A stretch of 64,000 nucleotides of DNA, taken from contig CAKZOI010000073.1 of the NCBI GenBank assembly GCA_937136395.1, forward strand, positions 62,001 through 126,000. The letters are read 5' to 3'. Origin of the DNA: an uncultured Opitutia bacterium. Its GTDB lineage: Bacteria > Verrucomicrobiota > Verrucomicrobiia > Opitutales > Coraliomargaritaceae. The position numbers and the translations under genes were made by a program. Positions within the stretch are counted from its first letter, which is position 1; every line of letters starts with the position of its first letter. Shown piece after piece: positions 18,225 to 26,604 of the stretch. Under the pieces are notes generated by a model, which had not been told where the DNA came from, made no database searches, and saw only the letters and a program-made list of their open reading frames with translations.

Positions 18225-18665
18225 CTAAAACGTCTCTGGGAAGTCTTGAGGGGTATTGAGGTTCTGCTCTTCAATAAAATCCTGCAGGATCAACGCGGCT
18301 GCTCGGGAATCGATCTCTCCGCTACGACGGTCGGGCTTTTTCTTTTGGCCTTTTAAACCCTGCTCTACTGAGTGACTGGATAGGCGCTCATCAATGCGAT
18401 GCACGGGCAAATTGAATCGTTTCTCAATCTCGCCAATAAAAACATCCACCTCTTTGGCCTTAAAACCAACGCTTCCATCCATATTCAATGGATAGCCACA
18501 GACAATCCGCTGGATGCGGCGATCGGCGATCGTTTGTTCAATTTGTCTAAGACGTTCCTTCTTCGATGCGGCCACTGCAGCAGGCAAAGGCACGGCAATG
18601 CCCACCTCGTCCGCATACGCGAGTCCAATGCGTTTTTCGCCCCAATCGATACCGAGAGTGTTCAT
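18225..18665 (-). CDS. ruvX: Putative pre-16S rRNA nuclease / Holliday junction resolvase-like RuvX (YqgF)
   Basis: Start at 18665 (MNTLGIDWGEKRIGLAYADE) gives 146 residues. The frame extends 14 codons further upstream but only through the heptad repeat. The RNase H-like fold motifs are present: the first acidic residue in GIDWGEKRIGLA, VCGYPLNMDGSVG, DERLSSHSVE, and the last catalytic Asp in IDSRAAALILQDFIE. It is thought to process the 5' end of 16S rRNA. It lies downstream of manC on the same strand, with a repeat-filled 107-bp spacer. Confidence 0.9.
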   Translation of the reverse strand: MNTLGIDWGEKRIGLAYADEVGIAVPLPAAVAASKKERLRQIEQTIADRRIQRIVCGYPLNMDGSVGFKAKEVDVFIGEIEKRFNLPVHRIDERLSSHSVEQGLKGQKKKPDRRSGEIDSRAAALILQDFIEEQNLNTPQDFPETF

Positions 18666-18669
18666 ATGG

Positions 18670-18768
18670 AAAGAAGTTAGAAGGTTGGAGCTGGAAGGGA
18701 GAAGCAAAAAACGAAGCGATTGACCTTACTGAATTCTAAATTCTACCTCCTAACTTCTAGCGCCTAAA
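18670..18768. repeat. Inverted pair of 7-bp-period arrays between manC and ruvX
   Basis: On the plus strand, purine heptads at 18670-18704 read AAAGAAG, TTAGAAG, GTTGGAG, CTGGAAG, GGAGAAG. Pyrimidine heptads at 18734-18768 read TTCTAAA, TTCTACC, TCCTAAC, TTCTAGC, GCCTAAA. GAAGTTAGAAGGT in the first array is a 12/13 reverse-complement match to ACCTCCTAACTTC in the second. The first array touches the ruvX start region. Confidence 0.78.
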
Positions 18769-18772
18769 AAAC

Positions 18773-19864
18773 TCACGTGAGTTTTTTAAGCGCCTCTTTT
18801 GCGCCGAGGGTTTGGACGATTTTCTTAATTTCTTGTGCCTTGTCTTTGTGGCAGACGAGTGTGGCGTCTTTGGTCTTGACGACGATGAGGTCTTTCACGC
18901 CGAGCAAGGCGATCAAGTGATCTTCATCACGGGAGAATACGATATTGTTGCTGGAGCTCTGAATCTCAGTAAGTCCGCGTGCGACGTTGCCGCTGTCGTC
19001 GGATGGGTAATGTCGCTCAACCGCAGGCCAGTCACCGACGTCGTCCCAGTCAAATCCAGACTCGACCATCACGACATTGGTCGCCTTTTCGATGATTGCA
19101 TAGTCGACCGAGATCTTTTCCAAATTCGGATAATGTTCGGCAAGCAACGGATCGATTCCCTCGCCCGCTGCGAGTCCCTGATCGATCGATTGCAGTGCGG
19201 ACCAAAGCGAAGGCGTGCTCTTCTCAAGCTCGGCCACAATCGAACTCACCGACCATACAAACATTCCGGCATTCCAAAAATAGTCTCCTGAATCGAGATA
19301 GCTTTGCGCGGTTTCAAGGTCGGGCTTCTCGACGAAGCGTTTTACATTAAAGACTGTGCGGCTGGCGTATTCGCCGAGCACATCGCCCTGCTGAATATAG
19401 CCGTAGCCCGTTGCGGGAAAGCTGGCAGTAATACCAACTGTCGCGAGCACGCTGTTTGCCTCGGCGGCTTCAAATGCAGTGGCTAAAGTTGAGCGCAAGC
19501 CTTCCGCATCGTGAATCACCGCATCCGCGGGCAACATGGCAAAGGTGGCATTGGGGTCTTCACGACGCACGAGCACAGTGGCCAAAGCAACTGCGGCAGC
19601 GGTATCGCGCCCCATAGGTTCACCAATCACTTTGGCAGGGTCGAGGGCGGGACAGACCTCCAGCACGGCATCGCGCTGTTCCGCATTGGTGATCACAAAC
19701 ACATCTGACGCGTCGACCAAGCCTTTGAGGCGGTCGACCGTTTGCGTGAGCATGGCTTTTTCACCGACAATGGGTAACAATTGCTTCGGTCGAGCCAAGC
19801 GGCTCTCCGGCCAAAAGCGTTCTCCCCGGCCACCGGCCATAATTACTACATAGCGTTTCGTCAT
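18773..19864 (-). CDS. manC: Mannose-1-phosphate guanylyltransferase
   Basis: A 363-residue nucleotidyltransferase forming GDP-mannose from mannose-1-phosphate and GTP. It has the signature AGGRGERFWPESR at residues 11-23, PKQLLPIVG, the family-typical GTP-sugar region GYGYIQQGD and FVEKPDLETAQ, and FDWDDVGDW toward the C-terminus. It is the short, single-domain type without a fused phosphomannose isomerase. A separate manA is at 60623, so the GDP-mannose pathway is split over two loci. GDP-mannose feeds LPS or exopolysaccharide synthesis. Confidence 0.94.
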   Translation of the reverse strand: MTKRYVVIMAGGRGERFWPESRLARPKQLLPIVGEKAMLTQTVDRLKGLVDASDVFVITNAEQRDAVLEVCPALDPAKVIGEPMGRDTAAAVALATVLVRREDPNATFAMLPADAVIHDAEGLRSTLATAFEAAEANSVLATVGITASFPATGYGYIQQGDVLGEYASRTVFNVKRFVEKPDLETAQSYLDSGDYFWNAGMFVWSVSSIVAELEKSTPSLWSALQSIDQGLAAGEGIDPLLAEHYPNLEKISVDYAIIEKATNVVMVESGFDWDDVGDWPAVERHYPSDDSGNVARGLTEIQSSSNNIVFSRDEDHLIALLGVKDLIVVKTKDATLVCHKDKAQEIKKIVQTLGAKEALKKLT

Positions 19865-19935
19865 ATCGCACAGACTTAGACTTTTGTTGTATGAAGCAAG
19901 GCAGAAGGCGAATCCAAAGGCTCTGCTAACATATT

Positions 19936-20070
19936 TTGGGCAGAATCATTTCACCAGGCAGAAATGGGAACTGTGAAATCGAAAAAGCAGTGACTGAGGC
20001 AACAGCTGAAAGCATAATGTCTCACTGTATTCATAAAAAAGATCATTCTGCCTATAATCATTCTGCCCAA
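19936..20070. mobile_element. MITE-like 135-bp element with terminal inverted repeats
   Basis: The ends TTGGGCAGAATCATT (19936-19950) and AATCATTCTGCCCAA (20056-20070) are inverted repeats with one mismatch in 15. Each end holds a second GGCAGAA copy (AGGCAGAAATG inside the left, ATCATTCTGCCT inside the right). The interior encodes no credible protein. No clear target duplication was seen. It could be a non-autonomous element or a dispersed hairpin repeat. Confidence 0.55.
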
Positions 20071-20144
20071 GTCACCTCTACTAAAGATGAAAATTGCAGT
20101 CGCGCCCGTGCGAACCTCTGACAAAACTCGCTGCCATTTGAACC

Positions 20145-21161
20145 ATGAAACTAAGCAGCACAGATAAACAAGCCCTTCGCGAGCACCTTTGCCAACTGCA
20201 GCTCACGGTCTTGAAGGCGATCCTAGACGCGCGCTCGAAGCGCCAACCGAACGAACTCAGCTCCATCTCCGGAGTCACCGCCGCCGACACCATCTATGCA
20301 ATCGACACCATTGCCGACGAAGCGATTTTCAAATGGTTTGAGCAAAATTGGCCTGCTGAATGGCCCGTGCAAATTATCATGGAGGGCTTGGACGATGCAC
20401 ACACGCTTTGCTTTCCACTGGGAACTAAGGTCAACGATACCCGGCTCAAGTGCATCATCGACCCGATCGATGGCACGCGCGGCATTATGTATGACAAACG
20501 TTCAGCATGGATCTTAACGGGCATCGCGCCGCAGCGTGGCTCCGAAAACATGCTCGCCGATATCGAAGTGAGTGTAATGACCGAAATCCCGACCACCCGT
20601 CAATGGAGAGCCGACCAAATCAACGCCATCCGCGGAGCGGGCATCCAAGCGACCGCTTTCGACATTCGCGATGCATTCAAACAATCCTCTATCGAACTAC
20701 AGCCGAGTGAAGCCAATGATGTGCGGCACGCCTTCGGCACAATCTGTCGCTTCTTCCCGGCGGGCAGCACCCTCTTATCGCAAATTGAAGAACTCCTCTG
20801 GGAGCAACTCTATGGGGAAACCGGCGAAGGCATGCCCTTAGTATTCAACGATCAATACATTTCTACCGGCGGACAGTTCTACGAAATCTTAAGCGGGCAT
20901 GATCGCTTCGTCGCGGACATCCGCCCGATCGCTTTCCGGGTGCTAGACATCGAGGAAAACCTCAGTGCCCACCCCTACGATGTGTGCTGTACATTGATCT
21001 TAAAAGAAGCCGGCTGTATCGTCGAGCACGCCGACGGAAGCCCGCTAAACTGCCCACTCGACACGACGAGTGCGGTCAATTGGGTCGCTTACGCCAACAA
21101 GGAATTGTCCGAGCACATACGCCCGGCCCTGATCAAAGTGCTGGGGCAATTGGTGCCGTAA
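20145..21161 (+). CDS. Inositol-monophosphatase-family phosphatase
   Basis: A 338-residue protein of the IMPase/FBPase-like metal-dependent phosphatase superfamily. The metal-binding signature is IIDPIDGTRGIMYDKR at about residues 104-119. The upstream acidic residues are in TIADEAIFKWFEQ and IIMEGLDD, and the C-terminal motif HPYDVCCTLILKEAGC provides the last Asp. It is longer than typical IMPase (about 270). The substrate is unknown. manC is divergent, so a sugar phosphate is plausible but unproven. Confidence 0.8.
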   Translation: MKLSSTDKQALREHLCQLQLTVLKAILDARSKRQPNELSSISGVTAADTIYAIDTIADEAIFKWFEQNWPAEWPVQIIMEGLDDAHTLCFPLGTKVNDTRLKCIIDPIDGTRGIMYDKRSAWILTGIAPQRGSENMLADIEVSVMTEIPTTRQWRADQINAIRGAGIQATAFDIRDAFKQSSIELQPSEANDVRHAFGTICRFFPAGSTLLSQIEELLWEQLYGETGEGMPLVFNDQYISTGGQFYEILSGHDRFVADIRPIAFRVLDIEENLSAHPYDVCCTLILKEAGCIVEHADGSPLNCPLDTTSAVNWVAYANKELSEHIRPALIKVLGQLVP

Positions 21162-21281
21162 TGTTAAGGCGCCTAATTCTGTCGGTATACAGTGGTTTCT
21201 GATGGATCGCCGTCCGGCTTCACCATTTCTACTTGGAGGATGAATACCACTTCGAAAAAAGTTTGATCGACTAAAGCTAAG

Positions 21282-21305
21282 GGTAGCGCGGCACCGTCTC
21301 GGTGC
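21282..21305 (+). repeat. REP-like hairpin with GTAG head
   Basis: GGTAGCGCG is followed by a perfect 6-bp stem GCACCG / CGGTGC with loop TCT. Same architecture as the other GTAG-headed elements. Confidence 0.6.
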
Positions 21306-21444
21306 GCATAGAAGCTTACGGGCCTTACCAACGTTCGTGCGGCGTGAGACACGCCTGCGCTACTGGATCAAACAATACTAGAACTGGGATAAGATTATGA
21401 GTAAGCTTAGGATTAGAGTATTCTGCGTTTAATCAGAGGAAAAA

Positions 21445-21512
21445 GGTAGGGTTCGATATCCTTATCGAACCGCCACAGTATGCCAACGGAGCGTTAAGGA
21501 TAACGCTCCCTA
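21445..21512. repeat. BIME-like pair of inverted REP-like hairpins
   Basis: The left unit is GGTAG plus stem GGTTCGATA-TCCT-TATCGAACC (21445-21471). The right unit is stem GGAGCGTTA-AGGA-TAACGCTCC with tail CTA (21488-21512), that is, the same TAG-stem-TCCT-stem design in reverse orientation. Both stems are perfect 9-bp pairs, the loops are complementary and the stem sequences differ. Confidence 0.8.
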
Positions 21513-21570
21513 TCACCTACGATACGTCAACTTAATCGCAGAATGCTTGTAGAACATAGGAAATGCTCAA

Positions 21571-21595
21571 AACGGCGGCAGAGCGCCGTTGCTAC
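21571..21595 (-). repeat. REP-like hairpin, reverse orientation
   Basis: AACGGCG and CGCCGTT form a perfect 7-bp stem around GCAGAG, followed by GCTAC, the reverse complement of the GTAGC head. It ends just after the 3' end of galK. Confidence 0.65.
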
Positions 21596-21612
21596 AGTAG
21601 AGAAGACGGCTG

Positions 21613-22764
21613 TTACAACACCCGTGCACCATGACCGGCGCGGGTGTGTATCACCGTCGCAGCTATGCCACACTTTGCTTCGTAGGCAGCGGCCACTGCT
21701 TGTGCTTGCTCATCACCAAATTCGGAATTGGTAAATGCCATCACCGCCCCACCGAATCCACCGCCGGTCAAACGTGCGCCATACATGTGCGGCTGCTGCA
21801 TCAGCAAATTAGTCAAGACATTCAGCTGCTCGACACTGTTTTCAAAGTTCACGCGTGAACTCTCGTGCGATGCATTCAAGGCATCGCCGACGGCTTGCAG
21901 GTCGCCTGCGGCCAACGCAGCTTTCACGGCACGCACGCGGTCGTTTTCACCAACAATATGAGCGGCACGACGGTAGAGCAAATCACCCAAAGCCTCCTTT
22001 GAGCTATCGAGTTGCTCCTGGCTGATTTCAGACAAAGTCTTCGCCTCAGGATACGTCTTTTGTAAAATTGCGAGCGCATCGTGACACTCCTTATGACGAT
22101 CTGCATAGGCCGAATCCACCAGCGCGTGCTTCTTGTTCGAATTAAAGATCCAGAAGTGTGTATCCTCGGGCATACGTGTGGTGCCAAACACAACCGTTGC
22201 GCAATCAATGCTCACCAATGAGTCCACTTCACCGAAAGCGGAAACACCTTGATCGAGGATTCCACACGGCATACCGACAAATTCGTTTTCGGCTTTCTTA
22301 CCGATATGTGCAAGTCCCACCTTATCCGTTTCGTAGCTATACAACGCACCCAGCGCCAGAGCTGTTGCCAACTCAAAAGCCGCGCTACTACTCATGCCGG
22401 CACCCGCAGGCAGCGTAGAGGTGACAGCCAGATTGTAGCCGACCGGCATCGAAACACCCAGATCGCGCATCACCTTCGTCACACCGATCGGATAGTTCGT
22501 CCAGGCTGATGGGCCTTGAGTTGGATTCAAAGCGTCCAGATTCAGAGCGACCACTTGGCCACCATCACTGATGATATGGATCTCACGATCATCTCGACGA
22601 GAAATACCAACCGTAATGCCTTCGATGACTGCAGCGCCCATCACTAGACCACCATTATAATCGGTGTGATTGCCAATGAATTCAATGCGCCCAGGCGCAA
22701 AGGCAGCGTGCTCAGCATCCTGCTGATAGGCACTTTTGAAGAGTGCTTGAGTGTGGTTCGACAT
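21613..22764 (-). CDS. galK: Galactokinase
   Basis: A 383-residue GHMP kinase that phosphorylates galactose in the Leloir pathway. It shows the galactokinase signature as GRIEFIGNHTDYNGGLV (the usual Glu before His is Asn), the ATP-binding PAGAGMSSSAAFELATA, the catalytic Asp region CGILDQGVSAFG, and the C-terminal GARLTGGGFGGAVMAF. Length is normal. It lies 17 bp downstream of glnS on the same strand and is likely cotranscribed with it. No other gal genes are adjacent. Confidence 0.94.
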   Translation of the reverse strand: MSNHTQALFKSAYQQDAEHAAFAPGRIEFIGNHTDYNGGLVMGAAVIEGITVGISRRDDREIHIISDGGQVVALNLDALNPTQGPSAWTNYPIGVTKVMRDLGVSMPVGYNLAVTSTLPAGAGMSSSAAFELATALALGALYSYETDKVGLAHIGKKAENEFVGMPCGILDQGVSAFGEVDSLVSIDCATVVFGTTRMPEDTHFWIFNSNKKHALVDSAYADRHKECHDALAILQKTYPEAKTLSEISQEQLDSSKEALGDLLYRRAAHIVGENDRVRAVKAALAAGDLQAVGDALNASHESSRVNFENSVEQLNVLTNLLMQQPHMYGARLTGGGFGGAVMAFTNSEFGDEQAQAVAAAYEAKCGIAATVIHTRAGHGARVL

Positions 22765-22781
22765 CGTCAGTTATTTGGCTG

Positions 22782-24446
22782 TCATACTTTCTTTGCCCAC
22801 GAATCACGCAGTGCGACCGTGCGATTAAACACAAGCGCATCGTCCTTCGAAAGCTCAGTATCCGGGCAAAAATACCCGATCCGTTCAAATTGACACGTCT
22901 CCCCTCGGGGGAGCTCCGCAAGGCTGGACTCGCAGTAAGCAGTCGCTTCAGAAACAGAGTCCGGATTCACAAATTCAAGAAACTCGCGCTCCTTGTCAGC
23001 CTCCGGTTTTTCCTCTGAAAACAAACGATCAAACATTCGAACAGTGGCTTGAATTGCATGATCACGGCTGACCCAATGAATCACTCCCTTTACCTTACGG
23101 TCCTCGGGATTTTTATTCAACGTATCTAAATCGACAGAACATAGAAGCTTCTGAATCGTGCCATCTGCGTCTTTAATCACTTCATCGCACTTAATGATAT
23201 AACCGTTACGCAAGCGCACTTCATGACCTAGCTTGAGGCGGAAGAACTTTTTATTAGCGACTTCTCTAAAGTCTTCCTGCTCGATCAAAATATGCTTACT
23301 AAACGGAATCATGCGTGTGCCCGCCGCTTCATCCTCTGGATTGTTGATACCTTCGACTTCGAGCACTTTATCTTCAGGCCAATTGGTCAATTCAATTTCC
23401 AAAGGATTCAAAACTGCCATTCGACGCACCGCGACTTTGTTTAACTCTTGGCGCACCGCATGTTCCAACAATGCAATATCACTGATCGAAGGCACTTTAG
23501 TGATTCCAACCGTCGCGCAGAAATTTCGAATTGCAGCCGCCGGATATCCACGACGACGCATCCCCGATAGAGTCGGCATACGAGGATCATCCCACCCCGT
23601 AACATGATTCGCCTCCACCAATGCACGTAACTTACGCTTACTGACAACGGTATAAGTCATATTTAAACGCGCAAACTCCGTCTGCTTCGATGGAAAGATT
23701 CCGAGCTTTTCGATAAACCAATCGTAGAGCGGACGGTGGTCTTCAAACTCTAAGGAACAGAGCGAATGCGTAACCTCTTCGAGCGAATCACTCTGCCCAT
23801 GGGTGAAATCGTAGCTCGGGTAGATACACCAGGCATCACCCACCCGGTGGTGATGCATACGCTTGATGCGATACATCACTGGATCGCGCATGTTCATATT
23901 CGGATGCGCCATATCGATCTTCGCTCGTAGCACCTTTGCGCCATCCTCAAACTCACCGGCGCGCATGCGCTTAAACAAGTCCACGCTCTCTTCAACTGGC
24001 CGCTCACGATATGGGCTTGGTTTACCGGGTTCACTGATGGAACCGCGATATTCGCGCATTTCATCGAAACTTAATTCATCGACATACGCATCTCCCGACT
24101 CGATCAGCTGGATCGCCCAAAGATAGAGTTGCTCAAAATAATCACTGGCAAAGCAGATTTTCGCCCACTCGTAGCCGAGCCATTTGATGTCTTCCTGAAT
24201 TGCTTGCACGAATTCGTCGCTCTCCTTTTCAGGATTCGTATCATCGAAACGCAAGTTGCACTGACCGCCAAATTCTTTAGCGATTTCGAAATTCAGGCAA
24301 ATTGCCTTCGCATGACCGATCTGGAGATAGCCATTTGGTTCGGGAGGGAAACGCGTCTGCACGCGTCCATCATGTTTACCAGCAGCCACATCGGCTGCCA
24401 CCATTTGGCGGATGAAATCGGTCGGCGTATCTTTAGCGTCTGACAT
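22782..24446 (-). CDS. glnS: Glutamine--tRNA ligase
   Basis: A 554-residue class I synthetase that charges tRNA-Gln directly. The HIGH-type motif is in RFPPEPNGYLQIGHAKA (about residues 32-48) and the KMSKS-equivalent in TYTVVSKRKLRALVE. The tRNA anticodon-binding beta-barrels follow. A direct GlnRS implies that the organism need not rely only on the GatCAB route, while gltX at 43724 supplies Glu-tRNA. galK follows with a short gap. Confidence 0.95.
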   Translation of the reverse strand: MSDAKDTPTDFIRQMVAADVAAGKHDGRVQTRFPPEPNGYLQIGHAKAICLNFEIAKEFGGQCNLRFDDTNPEKESDEFVQAIQEDIKWLGYEWAKICFASDYFEQLYLWAIQLIESGDAYVDELSFDEMREYRGSISEPGKPSPYRERPVEESVDLFKRMRAGEFEDGAKVLRAKIDMAHPNMNMRDPVMYRIKRMHHHRVGDAWCIYPSYDFTHGQSDSLEEVTHSLCSLEFEDHRPLYDWFIEKLGIFPSKQTEFARLNMTYTVVSKRKLRALVEANHVTGWDDPRMPTLSGMRRRGYPAAAIRNFCATVGITKVPSISDIALLEHAVRQELNKVAVRRMAVLNPLEIELTNWPEDKVLEVEGINNPEDEAAGTRMIPFSKHILIEQEDFREVANKKFFRLKLGHEVRLRNGYIIKCDEVIKDADGTIQKLLCSVDLDTLNKNPEDRKVKGVIHWVSRDHAIQATVRMFDRLFSEEKPEADKEREFLEFVNPDSVSEATAYCESSLAELPRGETCQFERIGYFCPDTELSKDDALVFNRTVALRDSWAKKV

Positions 24447-24661
24447 AAGCGCATGAGCAAAACGCAGGCAATACGACTCCGCCAGTCAAAAAAAGATCAA
24501 ATCTGGGCATTTACGCTAAGTTTTGACTTAAGCCAGTAGTTCGAACATTTGGCCCTAGTTCAGAGCGCCGTCGCCAAGTTGCCTCGGAATTCTGTTTCGG
24601 GGTCTCGATTTGTCAGTCAATGTCGCCAGCTGGCATTTGTGTTGATTCGTGCACAGGCACA

Positions 24662-25891
24662 TCATTCGTGTCGCAGCGCTTCCATTGGTGAAAGGTTGGC
24701 AGCTTTCCAGGCAGGAAAAGAACCAAAAACGACACCCGTCAAAATGGACACAGTGAGCGACACCACCACTGAGAACAGGGTGACCGCAGTGGGCATACTG
24801 GCATATTGAGCCACAAAACCAGCGAGTAAAACTCCGAGCAAGGCCCCCAGTACACCTCCAATCGTGGTCAACACCACCGATTCGACCAAAAACTGTATGA
24901 GAATATCTTGGCGTGTGGCGCCCAGCGCACGACGTGTTCCAATTTCTTTCATACGCTCATAAATATTCGCCAACATAATATTCATAATACCAATGCCCCC
25001 TACCAACAGAGAGATCGAAGCAATGGAGGCCATGACGATGGTAAAGATACGTTGAGTCGCTTCCTGCTGACGCATCAACTCAAAGGGCAATATGATTTCA
25101 TAATCAGGCTCTCGATGCGTTGTCTGCAAATAGGCCTCTAAGCGGCGACTGGTGTTTTCAATCTGTTCGACATCATTCACGACCACATAAAGCAACTTAT
25201 AGGGCATCGCAATTCGACTGACCCGCGGTGCCGACCATTGGTTAAATCCTGTCGTGCTGGGTAAATAAAGCATCGAATTCACACTACCCATACCTTCAAG
25301 AGTGCGGTCACTCGTATTGTTCAAAACACCGACAATATTTAGATAAATGCCGTTCACCAACAGCCGCTCACCGACTGGATTTCTAAATTGAAACAATGAT
25401 TCTGCAAGACGACTGCCGATCACACAAACAGGTGCCCCTTCCTCGCGATCTTTTGCAGTTAAAAAACGACTTTTCGAGCCGACTAATTGACTGTTCGTGA
25501 TCTCTAGAAACTCGATCGGCACACCCAGAATATTAACATTCGGTAATTCGATCCAATGGCTGATCACCATACCACTCCAGCTAGTGATCGGCAGCACAGC
25601 ACTCACGTTGTCGAATTCACTACCGATGTGCGCGATATCCTTATCAGTAATACCAACAACACCACTCTGAGTATTTTCGCCATCGTCCGTCGTTAGCGAT
25701 CGGATGATAATTTTATCCACCCCCATCTCTTGAATCTGGCGAATCGACTCTAATCGGGCGCCCTCTCCAATCGCCAACATACCCACCACAGCGCCCACAC
25801 CAAAGACAACCCCCAAACCCGCAAGAAATGCACGGAATGGATGGTTGGTAAGGCTCGCCACCGAAAGTCGTAGTGTATTTGAAAAGCGCAT
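24662..25891 (-). CDS. MacB-type ABC transporter permease (FtsX family)
   Basis: A 409-residue inner-membrane protein. A membrane helix near residues 15-40 (FRAFLAGLGVVFGVGAVVGM) is followed by a periplasmic MacB-PCD domain of about 220 residues. A C-terminal FtsX domain has three helices and the EIGTRRALGATRQDILIQF coupling motif. It is the last gene of a four-gene unit: secretin, adaptor, ATPase, permease. MacB-type permeases are mechanotransmitters that drive substrates from the periplasm through the adaptor and an outer-membrane channel. The gap to the ATPase gene is 3 bp. Confidence 0.9.
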   Translation of the reverse strand: MRFSNTLRLSVASLTNHPFRAFLAGLGVVFGVGAVVGMLAIGEGARLESIRQIQEMGVDKIIIRSLTTDDGENTQSGVVGITDKDIAHIGSEFDNVSAVLPITSWSGMVISHWIELPNVNILGVPIEFLEITNSQLVGSKSRFLTAKDREEGAPVCVIGSRLAESLFQFRNPVGERLLVNGIYLNIVGVLNNTSDRTLEGMGSVNSMLYLPSTTGFNQWSAPRVSRIAMPYKLLYVVVNDVEQIENTSRRLEAYLQTTHREPDYEIILPFELMRQQEATQRIFTIVMASIASISLLVGGIGIMNIMLANIYERMKEIGTRRALGATRQDILIQFLVESVVLTTIGGVLGALLGVLLAGFVAQYASMPTAVTLFSVVVSLTVSILTGVVFGSFPAWKAANLSPMEALRHE

Positions 25892-25894
25892 ACC

Positions 25895-26584
25895 TTAAGA
25901 GCGTGTGATGTTGCCGTCATGAATCTCCACCACGCGATCCACTTCTTCTTCATAATCTGGATTATGTGTCACCATAATTACAGAGCGCCCCTCAGAGCGG
26001 AGCTCCCGAAAGATATCCATCACTTCTTCACCAGTAGATTCATCGAGATTCCCGGTCGGCTCATCCGCCAAAAGAACGGGTGGATCATTTGCCAATGCAC
26101 GCGCAATCGCGACACGTTGGCGCTGCCCACCCGATAGCTCCGTTGGCTTATGATCCGTGCGGTCTTTTAGCCCAAGGCGCGTCAATACTTCGAGCGCCCG
26201 CTCCTTCATATATTCCTTGGGCTGTTCCGCATAGTGCATCGGCACACAGACATTTTCCATGACAGACATGGTCGGAAATAGATTAAATGATTGAAAAATA
26301 AACCCAATCTTACGGCAACGAATCTGTGATATATCAAAATCTGGAAGATCCGCCACATTTTGGCCGTCCAACCAATATTCACCAGAGCTAGGCTGATCTA
26401 AAAGCCCTAACAAATTCAACAAGGTGGATTTACCCGAGCCTGACGGACCCACGATCGCCACAAACTGACCTGAAAAAAACTGCAGCTTCAGCGGGTGTAA
26501 GGCATGCACAACATGCGCACCCATTTGATAGCGCTTCGCAATCGCTTTCAAATCAATCATCGGTGGGGTCGAGACGGTTTCCAT
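25895..26584 (-). CDS. ABC transporter ATP-binding protein (MacB/LolD type)
   Basis: A 229-residue ATPase with Walker [10 protein letters not shown] (about residue 45), Q-loop [18 protein letters not shown], signature [15 protein letters not shown], Walker [14 protein letters not shown] and the H-loop MVTHNPDYE. It matches the LolD/MacB subgroup that pairs with FtsX-type permeases. It sits between the adaptor gene (20-bp gap) and the permease gene (3-bp gap), so it powers the same exporter. All catalytic motifs are intact. Confidence 0.94.
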   Translation of the reverse strand: METVSTPPMIDLKAIAKRYQMGAHVVHALHPLKLQFFSGQFVAIVGPSGSGKSTLLNLLGLLDQPSSGEYWLDGQNVADLPDFDISQIRCRKIGFIFQSFNLFPTMSVMENVCVPMHYAEQPKEYMKERALEVLTRLGLKDRTDHKPTELSGGQRQRVAIARALANDPPVLLADEPTGNLDESTGEEVMDIFRELRSEGRSVIMVTHNPDYEEEVDRVVEIHDGNITRS

Positions 26585-26604
26585 AGATTACACGCCCGAG
26601 CCGA

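Larger units (their letters stand above)
21162..21612. other. Gene-free stretch holding several REP-like hairpins
   Basis: About 450 bp between convergent genes with no credible coding. It contains at least four palindromes described separately (21282-21305, 21445-21512, 21571-21595). No T-tailed terminator was identified. Confidence 0.65.

Noticed and set aside
19936-20121. 61-codon frame in the MITE-like element
   Set aside because: It begins in the left inverted repeat and has no recognisable features.
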